Assembly (NCBI GenBank): GCA_963829235.1
Contig: CAWHIF010000005.1
Coordinates: 124,001-188,000, forward strand
Reading direction: 5' to 3'
Length of the DNA: 64,000 nt
Source of the DNA: Bog-756 sp963829235
GTDB taxonomy: Bacteria; Actinomycetota; Acidimicrobiia; Acidimicrobiales; RAAP-2
The notes under the pieces are model-generated. The model searched no databases and was not told the origin of the DNA. It saw only the letters and a program-made list of their open reading frames with translations. Below, in pieces: positions 50,835 to 59,696 of this stretch; the stretch's first letter is position 1; each line of letters starts with the position of its first letter. A program made the translations under genes and the position numbers.

Positions 50835-51695
50835 TCAGCCCTGCGGCCGGCCGTCGGCCGGTGGCGTGGCCCGTTCGCGCATCGGTTCGACGGGATAGCG
50901 GATCCCGAGCCTGCCCGTGGCCCCGTCGAACAGGCCCCGGGCGATGGCCCCGAGCCGGCGCAGCCGACCGTGCTTCTCGCGCCAGACGGCGCGGGCCGCC
51001 AGCTTCGAGAGATTGCGGGGGTAGTGACCGATGCGCCGCTTGAGGTGCATGTTCACGTAGAGCATGTTGCGGGCCTCGTAGTAGTACTTCCACTGCGGGA
51101 CCCCGTCGCCCTGACGGATGGCGTCGTGCTCGACGAGGGCGCCGTCGACCACCTGGCGCGGATAGCCGGCCTCGGGTATCCGCCATTGCAGGTACTCGGT
51201 GTCCTCGGCCCACCAGAAGAGCTCCTCCATCGGAAGCCCGACCTCGCCGACGATCTTGGCTGAGACGAGGAATCCGCACCAAGACGGCCAGATCCCGTAG
51301 TCGCCGCCTGTTTCACGCGACACCGGGAACACGAACGACGTCTCCGGCTCCTTGCTGGCCACCGCCCACAGGCGTTCGAGGCACCAGGGGTTGGGACGCA
51401 TGTCGTCATCGAGCACCCAGGCGTGCAGGTAGCCGGAGTCGCGGAAGTGGGCGAGCCCCTCGTGGTACCCGCCGGCCGGACCGGTGTTGACGTCGGACCG
51501 CACCAGCTCCCGCGGCACCGGGGACACCGCCTCCAACGATTCGGGCGTCACCGGCGGCCGGCTGGCGTTGTCCACCACCAGCACGGCTTCGGGCGGTGCG
51601 GTCTGCGCGGCGACGGCCTGCAGGCAGCGGGCGAGCGACTCCGGGGCGTTGTGGGTGAGGATCACCGCCATGATTCGCCGTTCGGCTCCCTCCAC
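50835..51695 (-). CDS. GT2 family glycosyltransferase (galactofuranosyl/rhamnosyl-like)
   Basis: The 286-residue GT-A enzyme begins RIMAVILTHNAPESLARCLQ, has VLVVDNASRPPVT, NTGPAGGYHEGL and the metal-binding DDD in AWVLDDDMRPNPWC, then the catalytic-side FWWAEDTEYLQWR (E-D). KYYYEARNMLYVN resembles the family that includes galactofuranosyltransferases and dTDP-rhamnosyltransferases. It is convergent with ST2 (13-nt gap) and follows the methyltransferase at 51717 on the same strand. Confidence 0.9.
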   Translation of the reverse strand: MEGAERRIMAVILTHNAPESLARCLQAVAAQTAPPEAVLVVDNASRPPVTPESLEAVSPVPRELVRSDVNTGPAGGYHEGLAHFRDSGYLHAWVLDDDMRPNPWCLERLWAVASKEPETSFVFPVSRETGGDYGIWPSWCGFLVSAKIVGEVGLPMEELFWWAEDTEYLQWRIPEAGYPRQVVDGALVEHDAIRQGDGVPQWKYYYEARNMLYVNMHLKRRIGHYPRNLSKLAARAVWREKHGRLRRLGAIARGLFDGATGRLGIRYPVEPMRERATPPADGRPQG

Positions 51696-51716
51696 GTCGC
51701 TCCTCGTCCCGGCCGG

Positions 51717-52682
51717 TCAGGGCTCTGGCTTGTGGGCCAGTATGAACCAGCCGGTCTCGTCGCGGGCCGCATCGACCACCAACCCGGTGTCGCCGAACCA
51801 CGGGGCCAGCTCCTTCCAGAGGTACCGATGTTCGACGGGGGCGCTCAGACGGTCGAAGGTGTCGAGGACGAGGCTGCGGAAGGGCTTCCCCCGGTACGCG
51901 CCCATGGGCAGCCCGGACAGCGCGGTGACGCCGTGCCGGTCCCCGTAGGCACCGGGCAGCACGATCCCCCCGTACAGGCAGGCGGCCACCGGCCCGCTCA
52001 GCGCCTTCAGGAGCCGATGGGGCAGGCGGACGGTGACCGTCCGCAAGGCGGAGGCCAGGTTCAGGGCCAGGGAGCGAAGGCCGGGTGTCGGGGGCCGGCT
52101 GTAGAGGTAGAGGAGGATCCGACCTCCGGGGGCCAGGTAGGTGAGGAGGCGGTCGAAACCTTCACGGGGGTCGTCGAGGTGGTGGAGGACCCCCAGGCTG
52201 GAGATGAAGTCGAAGCTGCCGGGGGCGAAGGGTGCGGTCCGGAGATCGGACTTGACCACCAGCACGGAGGGCGTGCCGGCCAGGTTGCGGGCGGCAGCCT
52301 CCACGGCGGACGAGCCGTCGAGGGCGACCATGGCCCCGAGGTGCGCGGCGAGGAACCGGGTGTAGCGACCTTTCCCGCAACCGGCGTCCAGTCCGATGCG
52401 CCCGTCCAGGCTGCTCAGGTCGACATCCCGGAAGTAGACCTCGGCGAAGGTCTCGTCCTCGTCACGGACGTCGTCGAAATTGTTCCACTCGAACCCGAAG
52501 CTGGCGAAGGTCCGGTCGGTGGATCCGTCGGCGACCGCGTCACCCGAACAGTCGAGGTAACCGTCCCGCATGACGTAGCGGTGGCCCGCCGTGCAGCGGA
52601 TCTCCCCGCGGCAGCCGGCATCGTCGACCGGCTCACCGCAGGCCGGACAGCGGAGGCGCTCGATGATCTCCCTCGACAGCAC
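51717..52682 (-). CDS. SAM methyltransferase with N-terminal zinc-ribbon-like segment
   Basis: The ~321-residue protein starts with a Trm112-like zinc motif (LRCPACGEPVDDAGCRG, then IRCTAGHRY, four Cys). It continues with a class I methyltransferase: DGRIGLDAGCGKGRYTRFLA, AMVALDGSS, FDFISSLGVLHHLDDP and YLAPGGRILLYLYSR. The acceptor is unknown; O-methylation of the glycan or its lipid is inferred from context. GTG 52682 is preferred because AGGGGGA lies about 5 nt upstream; GTG 52703 is the longer alternative. Confidence 0.87.
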   Translation of the reverse strand: MLSREIIERLRCPACGEPVDDAGCRGEIRCTAGHRYVMRDGYLDCSGDAVADGSTDRTFASFGFEWNNFDDVRDEDETFAEVYFRDVDLSSLDGRIGLDAGCGKGRYTRFLAAHLGAMVALDGSSAVEAAARNLAGTPSVLVVKSDLRTAPFAPGSFDFISSLGVLHHLDDPREGFDRLLTYLAPGGRILLYLYSRPPTPGLRSLALNLASALRTVTVRLPHRLLKALSGPVAACLYGGIVLPGAYGDRHGVTALSGLPMGAYRGKPFRSLVLDTFDRLSAPVEHRYLWKELAPWFGDTGLVVDAARDETGWFILAHKPEP

Positions 52683-52899
52683 TTCGATCCCCCTCGGACG
52701 CACGCCCGGACGCGCCCACGGGTCCGGTGACGCCGGTGAACACTACTGCGACGGGGGCCGCCAGCGGTCGCCACCGGGTTGGTGGAGCGAGCCCGGCCTG
52801 TCCACACCCCGCGTTCGTTATCATGAGCCCCGTGAGGGCGGAGCTCGACGACGGGGTCGGCCGGCTCGGATCGAGCGCCTCCTCCGAGAGGGGCCCCAC

Positions 52900-53847
52900 G
52901 TGCCTGCCCATCTCCTGAGCGTGGTCATGCCCACCCGCAACCGGCCCGAGCGGTTGGAGCGGGCGGCGCGCTCGGTCCTCGCCCAGCGGGACGTGGAGCT
53001 GGAGCTGGTGCTCGTCGACGACTCCTCGTCCGACCACACCCCCGAGGTGGCCGAGCGCCTGGGCGCGGACCCGAGGGTGCGCCTCCTTCGCAACCCGGAA
53101 CCCCTCGGGCCCGGTGGGAGCCGCAACCGGGGCATCGTCGCCGCCCGCGGCGACCTGCTCGGATTCTGTGACGACGACGACGCCTGGCTGCCCGGGGCCG
53201 GATCGGTCGTCCTCGAACGGTTCGACACGGACGCCGAGGTCGGGGTGGTCACCTCGTGGCACGAGGTGGTCCACGACCGGACCGGGCGGACGGCGCTGTT
53301 CAGAGGGCCCCTGAGCTACGGCGCCGAGCATCTTCTGTGGTTCGATCTGGTGGCCATACCCTTCGGCGTCATCCGCCGGTCGATGTTCGCCGACGACCTG
53401 GCCGTCGACGCCGACCTGCGCTCGTGCGAGGACTGGGACCTCTGGCTCCGGTGCGCGCAGACGCGGCCGATCGGCACCATCCCCCGCGCCCTCTACTCGT
53501 ACCACCAGCACGGCGGCGACCGGGTGACCCGCGACGACTCCGGTCCCGTCCTCGGCCGGAAGGGCTTCCTCGACCGGCACTCGGCGTCGATGACGCCCTC
53601 GTGCCGCACCTACCACGAGCTGGTGGTGGCCGGGCTCGGACGGGGTCGGGGGGGCGTGGCCGAACAACTCGTGACCGACTACCGGACCCCGGCCCGGGCC
53701 GCGGTGGCCATGGCGGTGCTGACCGCCGGCTCGGTGGCCAGCGCGGTCGGCGTCCGCCGGAGGGATCCCGGACTCCCCGCGCGTATGATGCGCAGGCTGG
53801 TGGACCGAACGACCGCGGCGGACCGGGGGGAGGGGACGGAGCGATGA
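52900..53847 (+). CDS. GT2 family glycosyltransferase
   Basis: The 315-residue GT-A enzyme has LLSVVMPTRNRPERLERAA, then LVLVDDSSSDHTPEV, GPGGSRNRGIVAARGDLLG and the metal motif FCDDDDAWLPG. The acceptor-side motif is RSCEDWDLWLRC. The GTG at 52900 follows GAGAGGGG by about 6 nt, and reads MPAHLLSVV. A short ORF (52823-52918, MSPVRAELDD...) overlaps the start after a TATCAT box at 52819-52824 and may be a leader. The stop overlaps the ST3 start (ATGA). Confidence 0.9.
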   Translation: MPAHLLSVVMPTRNRPERLERAARSVLAQRDVELELVLVDDSSSDHTPEVAERLGADPRVRLLRNPEPLGPGGSRNRGIVAARGDLLGFCDDDDAWLPGAGSVVLERFDTDAEVGVVTSWHEVVHDRTGRTALFRGPLSYGAEHLLWFDLVAIPFGVIRRSMFADDLAVDADLRSCEDWDLWLRCAQTRPIGTIPRALYSYHQHGGDRVTRDDSGPVLGRKGFLDRHSASMTPSCRTYHELVVAGLGRGRGGVAEQLVTDYRTPARAAVAMAVLTAGSVASAVGVRRRDPGLPARMMRRLVDRTTAADRGEGTER

Positions 53848-54827
53848 CCACCGCCGCTCGGCCGATCGTGATCGTCGGCGTCCCCCGTTCGGGCACCAGC
53901 TGGACGATGCGGGCACTGGGCAACGCCGTCGGTGCGGCCACGGTCCTCGAACCGGACAGCGAGGACAAGTGGCCGGCCGCCATCCACGCCAAACAGAAGT
54001 TGGGCCGGTATCCCGTGCTCCGCCCCGGCGACGAGGCCCCCGCCTACCGGCGCCTGTGGTCCTGGACGTTCGACGGCGCTGCCGAACCACGACGCTCGGT
54101 GCTGGCCCGGCACATCCTCGGACCGGGCGCCGAGGACCGCATCTATGACGGCCGGCTCGACCCGGTCACCTGGCTCGCCTCCACCCTGGCCCGCGACCCC
54201 GGACCGGGGCGGGGGGCGGGTCGACCGGGCCGGACCACGCGGATCGTGGCCAAGTCCATCCACGCCCAGCTGGCCATCGAGTGGATCGCCGGCCAGTTCG
54301 ACATCGATGTGGTGCTCCTGCTCCGCCATCCCGCCAATGTCCTGGCCAGCTGGATGGAGATCAACCTCAAGGACTCGCGGTACTCCACGCTCTGGAACCG
54401 CCCCGACATCCGCGCCCGGTACGTGGAGCCCTGGGGCGTCCCGCTGCCCGGTCCCGACCCGGTCGAGCGGATGAGCTGGATGATCGCCCTCCTGCTGGCC
54501 GCCATCGAGGACGCCTCGACCCGGCACCCCGACTGGCACGTCCGGACCCACGAGCGGTTGTGCGCCGATCCGGCCGGCGAGTTCCGCCGGCTCTCGGCCG
54601 ACCTCGGGCTCGTCTGGGGAGAGGCCGCCGAGGAGTTCCTCGTCGAGCACAACACCCCGGGTTCCGGCTTCGCCGTCAAGCGGGTGGCCTCCGAGCTCCC
54701 CGACTCGTGGCGGCGCCGGCTCGACGACGAACAGGTGACCACCCTGCGCCGGGTCCTCGGGTGGTTCCCGATCACCAGGTGGACCGATCGGGACTTCCTC
54801 CGAGACGGCCCGGCAGCCCGTGGGTGA
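53844..54827 (+). CDS. Sulfotransferase family protein (ST3)
   Basis: The 327-residue protein has its PAPS 5' loop in VIVGVPRSGTSWTMRALG and a 3'-phosphate motif DVVLLLRHPANVLASWMEI. RTHERLCADPAGEFRRLSA and a C-terminal WFPITRWTDRDF complete the fold. It differs from ST2 and ST4 in length and motifs and probably modifies another position. It overlaps the GT2 gene by 4 nt, pairing addition of one sugar with its sulfation. It is convergent with the methyltransferase at 54838 (10-nt gap). Confidence 0.9.
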   Translation: MTTAARPIVIVGVPRSGTSWTMRALGNAVGAATVLEPDSEDKWPAAIHAKQKLGRYPVLRPGDEAPAYRRLWSWTFDGAAEPRRSVLARHILGPGAEDRIYDGRLDPVTWLASTLARDPGPGRGAGRPGRTTRIVAKSIHAQLAIEWIAGQFDIDVVLLLRHPANVLASWMEINLKDSRYSTLWNRPDIRARYVEPWGVPLPGPDPVERMSWMIALLLAAIEDASTRHPDWHVRTHERLCADPAGEFRRLSADLGLVWGEAAEEFLVEHNTPGSGFAVKRVASELPDSWRRRLDDEQVTTLRRVLGWFPITRWTDRDFLRDGPAARG

Positions 54828-54837
54828 CCGGTCGGGT

Positions 54838-55503
54838 TCAGCCCCCGGTGGACGCCCGGTCTGAGCCGGGGTCCTCCTGCGGCAGGCGGCGGCGGAAGTG
54901 GACCACGTGACCGGCCCGGTCCAGCGGGAACATCTCGGCCACCGCCATCCCCGCGTCGAGGGCCAGCCGGTCGAAGCCGTGGCTCCCGTAGCCGTGGACG
55001 GTCACCCCTCGGGCGCCGTAGCGGATCTTGCGCAGGCTCAGCCGGAGACCGGGCGACGGGAACGAGGCGATCACGTGGCCGGCGGCGCGACCCATCCGTT
55101 CCAACAGCTCGACCGGCGTTCCCACGTAGTCGAAGACGCCGAGGGCGACGGCCACGTCGTAGGCGTCCACCTCGGTGAGATCCTCCCAACGGCGCTGCTC
55201 GACCTCGACCAGCTCGGGGAACAGGGCCGCCTGCTGGTTGGCCAGCTCGACCATGGCCTGGGCCGGGTCGATACCGGTGACGTGGATGCCCGCGGTGGCC
55301 AGGGGTGCGAACAACGGGCCGCTCCCACACCCGACGTCGAGGACCCGCTCCGCCCCGAGGGCCACCGATGTGTCGACGGCCAGCCGCAGCCGGTCGAAGA
55401 GGGGCCCCCGGCCGAGCACCCTGGCCACCGGCTCGCTGGAATAGAAGGCCGCGAACCTGTCCGCCCGGCGCTGGAAGTACGTCTGGAAATCACCGTTGGA
55501 CAT
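54838..55503 (-). CDS. Class I SAM-dependent methyltransferase
   Basis: The 221-residue protein begins MSNGDFQTYFQRRADRFAA. The SAM motif is ERVLDVGCGSGPLFAPLA, followed by HVTGIDPAQAMVELAN, VAVALGVFDYVGTPVELL and GHVIASFPSPG. The fold matches Methyltransf_25/UbiG-like enzymes. It is the last gene of an AsnB - GT4 - deacetylase - methyltransferase set on the minus strand and overlaps the deacetylase end by 14 nt. The target is inferred to be the same glycan. Confidence 0.88.
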   Translation of the reverse strand: MSNGDFQTYFQRRADRFAAFYSSEPVARVLGRGPLFDRLRLAVDTSVALGAERVLDVGCGSGPLFAPLATAGIHVTGIDPAQAMVELANQQAALFPELVEVEQRRWEDLTEVDAYDVAVALGVFDYVGTPVELLERMGRAAGHVIASFPSPGLRLSLRKIRYGARGVTVHGYGSHGFDRLALDAGMAVAEMFPLDRAGHVVHFRRRLPQEDPGSDRASTGG

Positions 55504-56239
55504 GGTCACAGGCCTTGCTTCCGTACCGGCTGAGAATCCGAGAGAACATTCCGGCGATCCTTCCGCGACCCACCACCTGCTTGGCCACGGCCAGCGAGCG
55601 GACGGACATCGTGTTGGGGAGTGTGGCTCCGAAATCATAGGAGTGGTAGTAGAGGACGGCCGGCCCCTCGGCCGAGCGCAGCGCGGCGGACAGCGCCCCG
55701 GCCGGGAGCAGTCGCTGGTAGCTGCCGCCGCCGATCGGGAACCCGTAGGCGCTCAGTACCGGGAGCTCCCGCACCGGCGACCCCTCACCCAGGCGGTTGG
55801 TATCGGACACGTAGCCGAACCCGGCCTCGGCCAGGAGGTCGCGGTAGCCCCCGAGGGCCACCCGCCGGGGGATGTCGAACCGGGGGGAGCGGAATCCCTG
55901 CACCGGGCGTTGGACCACGTCCTCGATCATCTCGCGTCCCTTGCGCAACCACTCGAGGAGCGCCCCGGGGTCATCGGGCAGCCGACCGTGGTCGGGCCCG
56001 TGGCTGGCGATCTCGTGGCCGTGGGCGACGAGATCGTCGAGCTCGGCGCGCACGGTCGCCGCGTAGTTGCCCACCACGAACAGCGTCAGCGCCGGGTCCC
56101 CCTCCGCCGTGGCCAGCAGCCCGGTCAGGTCGGAGAGACCGCTGCGGTCATCCTTCGGACGGGCCAGTGACTCACCCAGGACGGCCATGCCGTCGTACCA
56201 GTCCTCGACATCGATGGTGAGACAGACCTCGGCGGTCAC
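55490..56239 (-). CDS. Polysaccharide deacetylase (NodB homology)
   Basis: The 249-residue metal-dependent carbohydrate esterase starts VTAEVCLTIDVEDWYDG with Asp10 and Asp13. The metal ligands His80 and His84 lie in SHGPDHG, Arg117 in GFRSPRFD, and the late catalytic His199 in VLYYHSYDF. It removes N-acetyl groups from amino-sugar residues of a polysaccharide. The TIDVEDW opening is like the deacetylases found in exosortase-linked EPS loci, but no exosortase is in the window. No signal peptide is visible. The GTG overlaps the GT4 stop (GTGA). Confidence 0.9.
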   Translation of the reverse strand: MTAEVCLTIDVEDWYDGMAVLGESLARPKDDRSGLSDLTGLLATAEGDPALTLFVVGNYAATVRAELDDLVAHGHEIASHGPDHGRLPDDPGALLEWLRKGREMIEDVVQRPVQGFRSPRFDIPRRVALGGYRDLLAEAGFGYVSDTNRLGEGSPVRELPVLSAYGFPIGGGSYQRLLPAGALSAALRSAEGPAVLYYHSYDFGATLPNTMSVRSLAVAKQVVGRGRIAGMFSRILSRYGSKACDHVQR

Positions 56240-57363
56240 GGCTCGGTCTCCGACATGGCCGCGTACGTGGCCCGGAGCCGCTCGACGACCCGGTCCTCCG
56301 AGAAGCGTTCGGCCACCCAGCTCCGGCAGCGGGCGCCGAGCTCCGAACATCGGGCGGGGTCTGCGATCAGGCGCTCGACCACACTCGCCAGTGCCCGTTG
56401 ATCACCCCGGGGCACGAGCAACCCGAGGCTCGGGTCGATGACCTCGCGCATGCCGCGGATGTCGTACGCGGCCACCACCCGGCCCATGGCTGCAGCCTCC
56501 ATGGCCACCCGGGGGATGCCCTCGCGGTACGAGGGGAGGACCACCACCGTCGCCGACGCCAGGTAGGGGCGCACGTCGTCGACCTCTCCGATGAACCTCA
56601 CCGTCCCGGACCGGGTGGCCGCGGCCACCTCCTCCTCGGTCAGGGCGTCACGCTGGTCGTGCTCGAACGGACCGACGTGCACGAAGTCGGCCCGGTCGGA
56701 CAGTGAGGCGGCCATGGCCAGGAAGTCGGCACACCCTTTCTCCCGTACCAACCGGCCGATCATCATGACGATGGGGCGGTCCGACCGCAGTGCCGGTGCC
56801 ACCGGCTCCAGAAACCGGTCCATGACGATCCCGTTGCCCACGAAGTCCAGCTTGTCACGTCGGCAGATCCTGGCCGCGGGCAGTGCCCGTTGGTCCTCGA
56901 GGCTCTGGACCAGGACCCGGTCGGCCCACGTGCAACACCAGCGTTCGAACCACCACCCGAAGAAGTTGGCCATCCGGCCGTTGCCCTCGAAGTACAGCGC
57001 CCCGTGGATGGTGTAGACGGCGGGGCGGCCGGCCAGACGGGCCGCGGGCAGACCGAGAAACGACGCCTTCGGAGTGTGGGTCTGCACGAAGTCGAAGTCC
57101 TGGCCGCGAAGGTAGCGCCACAAGCCGACGAAGGAGCCGACGTCGGAAAGGGCGAATTCCCGTCGGATGGGGACGACCCGGACCGTCACCCCGGCGGGCG
57201 GCTGGTCATAGCGGTCACCGCTCACCACCGTCCAGTCGATCTCCGGCATCGACCGCAGCTGGTTGGCCAGGAGCACCCTCGCGGTCAGCGACGTCGTGAC
57301 CACCCGACAGCCCCGTGCCCGACGGCAGGGGACCTCGCGCCCGACACTGGTCCTCTGCGCCAT
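56236..57363 (-). CDS. GT4 family glycosyltransferase
   Basis: The ~375-residue GT-B enzyme opens with VVTTSLTARVLLANQLRSM and has HTPKASFLGLPAARLAG and TIHGALYFEGNGRM. The donor domain has IVMMIGRLVREKGCADFLAM and the donor motif SYREGIPRVAMEAAAMG. The latter resembles TIGR-type EPS GT4s such as EpsD/CapM. ATG 57363 follows AAGGGGACGGG. A TAGGCT element (57456-57451) upstream may give the operon an internal promoter 144 nt after asnB. Confidence 0.88.
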   Translation of the reverse strand: MAQRTSVGREVPCRRARGCRVVTTSLTARVLLANQLRSMPEIDWTVVSGDRYDQPPAGVTVRVVPIRREFALSDVGSFVGLWRYLRGQDFDFVQTHTPKASFLGLPAARLAGRPAVYTIHGALYFEGNGRMANFFGWWFERWCCTWADRVLVQSLEDQRALPAARICRRDKLDFVGNGIVMDRFLEPVAPALRSDRPIVMMIGRLVREKGCADFLAMAASLSDRADFVHVGPFEHDQRDALTEEEVAAATRSGTVRFIGEVDDVRPYLASATVVVLPSYREGIPRVAMEAAAMGRVVAAYDIRGMREVIDPSLGLLVPRGDQRALASVVERLIADPARCSELGARCRSWVAERFSEDRVVERLRATYAAMSETEP

Positions 57364-57507
57364 CACATCCCGTCCCCTTCCGAACGTCCACGAGGACGCC
57401 GGCCCGTGTCGGACGATCACCTCCGTCGTCGGGCGCACCCCACCGGCTCCAGCCTACAGCCGGGCCCGACCGGCGACCGTGGACCCGTCGAGGTCGTCGA
57501 CGACCAC

Positions 57508-59478
57508 CTAGCCGCCCCCACCAGGGAGCCAGCGGTCGAGCCAGGCCTCGAGGGCCAGCACGTCCCACAGCTCGTAGGCGAGATCGCGGCGGCCCTGGAG
57601 GTGCTGGGACCACGCCCGTCGTACGGGCTCGGGATCGAGCAGGCCCTGGACCCGCAGGCGCCGCTCGCCGAGCAGCTCCTCGGCCCACGCCCGCAGTGGG
57701 CCGCGCAGCATGGGACCGATCGGGAACCCGAACCCCATCTTCGGACGCTCGATCAGCTGGCGCGGGACGTGGCGGTACAGCACCTGGCGCAGGATCCACT
57801 TGGTGGCACCGTCGTGCAGCTTGGCCGACATGGGCAGCCGCCAGGCCACGTCGAACACCGATCGGTCGAGGAAGGGGACCCGGGTCTCGAGCGAGGTGGC
57901 CATGGCCGCGCGGTCGAGCTTGGTCAGGATGTCGTCGGGCAGGTAGCCGACCAGGTCCAGCCACAGCATCTGTTCGGTGATGCCGTCGAGCGCCGGCCAC
58001 TCCGACGGCCTGGAGGCCACCGAGACCGTGGGCCCGGCGCCGAGGACCATCGACTCGGCATCGTCCCAGTAGGAGACCAGGGAGAGGTAGGCGTCCTCGG
58101 GGCCCGCGGCCGCCAGCACCTTGGCCACCTTGGCCACCTTGGACGTCGGGTTCCGGATCCCCCGGTGCGGGGGCAGGATGGTGGCCGCCCTCGCCGCCCC
58201 CTCGATCAGGGCCGGTGGGATCAGGCCGAGGGCGCCGCCGGCCACCCGGCGGGCCGGTCCGGGCAGGACGGAGGACCGCCGCCAGAGCTGCTCGAGCCAG
58301 GCGTGCCGGTTGTACCCGGCGAAGAGCTCGTCGCCGCCGTCCCCGGACAGGGCCACGGTCACCTGGGACCGGGCCAGCCTGCTGACCAGGTGCATGGGGA
58401 TGGCCGAGATGTCCCCGAAGGGCTCGTCCCAGATGTCCGGCAGCGTGGGGATGACCTCGATGGCGTCCCGGTCGGTCACGTCCAGCGGGGTGTGATCGGT
58501 TCCGAGGTGGGCGGCCACCGAGGCGGCCTCGTCCGACTCGTCGAAGGCGCGGTCGGCGAACCCGACGGTGAAGGTGCGCACCGGCTTGGTGCTGTGCTGC
58601 TGCATCAGCGCCACGATCACACTCGAGTCCACACCTCCGGACAAGAAGGCGCCCACGGGCACGTCTGCCACCATGCGGGCGGCCACCGAGCCGGAGAGGG
58701 CGGACTCCAGATGGTCGGCCATCTGCTCCGCGGTTCCGGCCAACGGTCGCCGGCGGGCGTCTTCGACCGCCTGGCGCGCCGACCAGTAGGCGCGGCTGGG
58801 GAGCGGCGCACCGGGCCGGATGTCTCCGTCCACCGTCAGCAGCTGTCCCGGCGCCAGCTTGGCCACCCCGCGGTAGATCGTGTACGGCGCCGGGACGCAG
58901 TTGTGGCGTAGATAGAGGGCCACCGCGTCACGATCGATGGCGGCCCGGAATTCCGGCAGCAGGCACAGGCTCTTCAGCTCCGATGCGAAGGCCAGCCGGT
59001 CGCCGATCCATCCGTAGTAGACGGGCTTCTCGCCGAAGCGGTCGCGGGCCAGATGCAGCTGGCGGCGGTGGCGGTCCCACAGCGCCAGCGCGAACATGCC
59101 CTCGGATGCCTCGAGCGCCGGTCCGAGCCCCCACTCGGACACCGCGGCCAGCAGCACCTCGGTGTCCGAGCCGCCGCGGAAGGTCACACCGGCAGCGGCC
59201 AGCCGCCGCCGCAGCGCAGGGTGGTTGTAGAGCTCGCCGTTGTAGTTGAGGACCCACCGCCCGTCCGACGAGTGCATGGGTTGGGCTCCCTCGGGTCCCA
59301 GCTCGACCACCGCGAGCCGGCGGTGCCCGAAGGCGATGCCGTGCTCCGGGTCGCACCAGAACCCCTCACCGTCGGGGCCCCGGTGGGTCAGCACCGCAGC
59401 CATGGCATCCACGTCCCTGCCGAGGGCCTCCGTGCCCATGGCCCGCCGGGGGTCGAACAGCCCGGCGATCCCGCACAC
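57508..59478 (-). CDS. asnB: Asparagine synthetase (glutamine-hydrolysing)-like amidotransferase
   Basis: The 656-residue protein has an N-terminal Ntn glutaminase domain with catalytic Cys2 (MCGIAGLFDP), THRGPDGEGFW and NYNGELYN. The PP-loop synthetase domain has SGGVDSSVIVAL (from 280) and ALSGDGGDELFAGYN. AsnB makes asparagine from aspartate and glutamine, but such genes inside EPS loci usually amidate a sugar acid or act on the glycan. The neighbours here (GT4, deacetylase, methyltransferase, all on this strand) support that role. The GTG start places Cys directly at position 2, as required. Confidence 0.92.
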   Translation of the reverse strand: MCGIAGLFDPRRAMGTEALGRDVDAMAAVLTHRGPDGEGFWCDPEHGIAFGHRRLAVVELGPEGAQPMHSSDGRWVLNYNGELYNHPALRRRLAAAGVTFRGGSDTEVLLAAVSEWGLGPALEASEGMFALALWDRHRRQLHLARDRFGEKPVYYGWIGDRLAFASELKSLCLLPEFRAAIDRDAVALYLRHNCVPAPYTIYRGVAKLAPGQLLTVDGDIRPGAPLPSRAYWSARQAVEDARRRPLAGTAEQMADHLESALSGSVAARMVADVPVGAFLSGGVDSSVIVALMQQHSTKPVRTFTVGFADRAFDESDEAASVAAHLGTDHTPLDVTDRDAIEVIPTLPDIWDEPFGDISAIPMHLVSRLARSQVTVALSGDGGDELFAGYNRHAWLEQLWRRSSVLPGPARRVAGGALGLIPPALIEGAARAATILPPHRGIRNPTSKVAKVAKVLAAAGPEDAYLSLVSYWDDAESMVLGAGPTVSVASRPSEWPALDGITEQMLWLDLVGYLPDDILTKLDRAAMATSLETRVPFLDRSVFDVAWRLPMSAKLHDGATKWILRQVLYRHVPRQLIERPKMGFGFPIGPMLRGPLRAWAEELLGERRLRVQGLLDPEPVRRAWSQHLQGRRDLAYELWDVLALEAWLDRWLPGGGG

Positions 59479-59696
59479 CGGGATCAGCCCCCGTTCCGCG
59501 AAGACGGCGGGCGCGGCGTCGGGCGGCGCGCTCCCCCGCCGCCCCCGTGCTCGACCATGCCGAGATCATCGGCGGTGCCGCGAGTGGTGTCAAGCAACGC
59601 CGCAGCCGGAGACGGGTCCGGTTCTGTCGGCGCCCACGGTAGTTGTGGGCCCGATGCGCGTGTGGCAACCTGCTGCGTGCCCCCAGCCCAGCAGCC

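Noticed and set aside
55490..59478. Exosortase/PEP-CTERM type EPS locus
   Set aside because: The AsnB-like, GT4 and deacetylase trio resembles such loci, but no exosortase, PEP-CTERM protein or chain-length Wzz/Wzc-type protein is present in the window.
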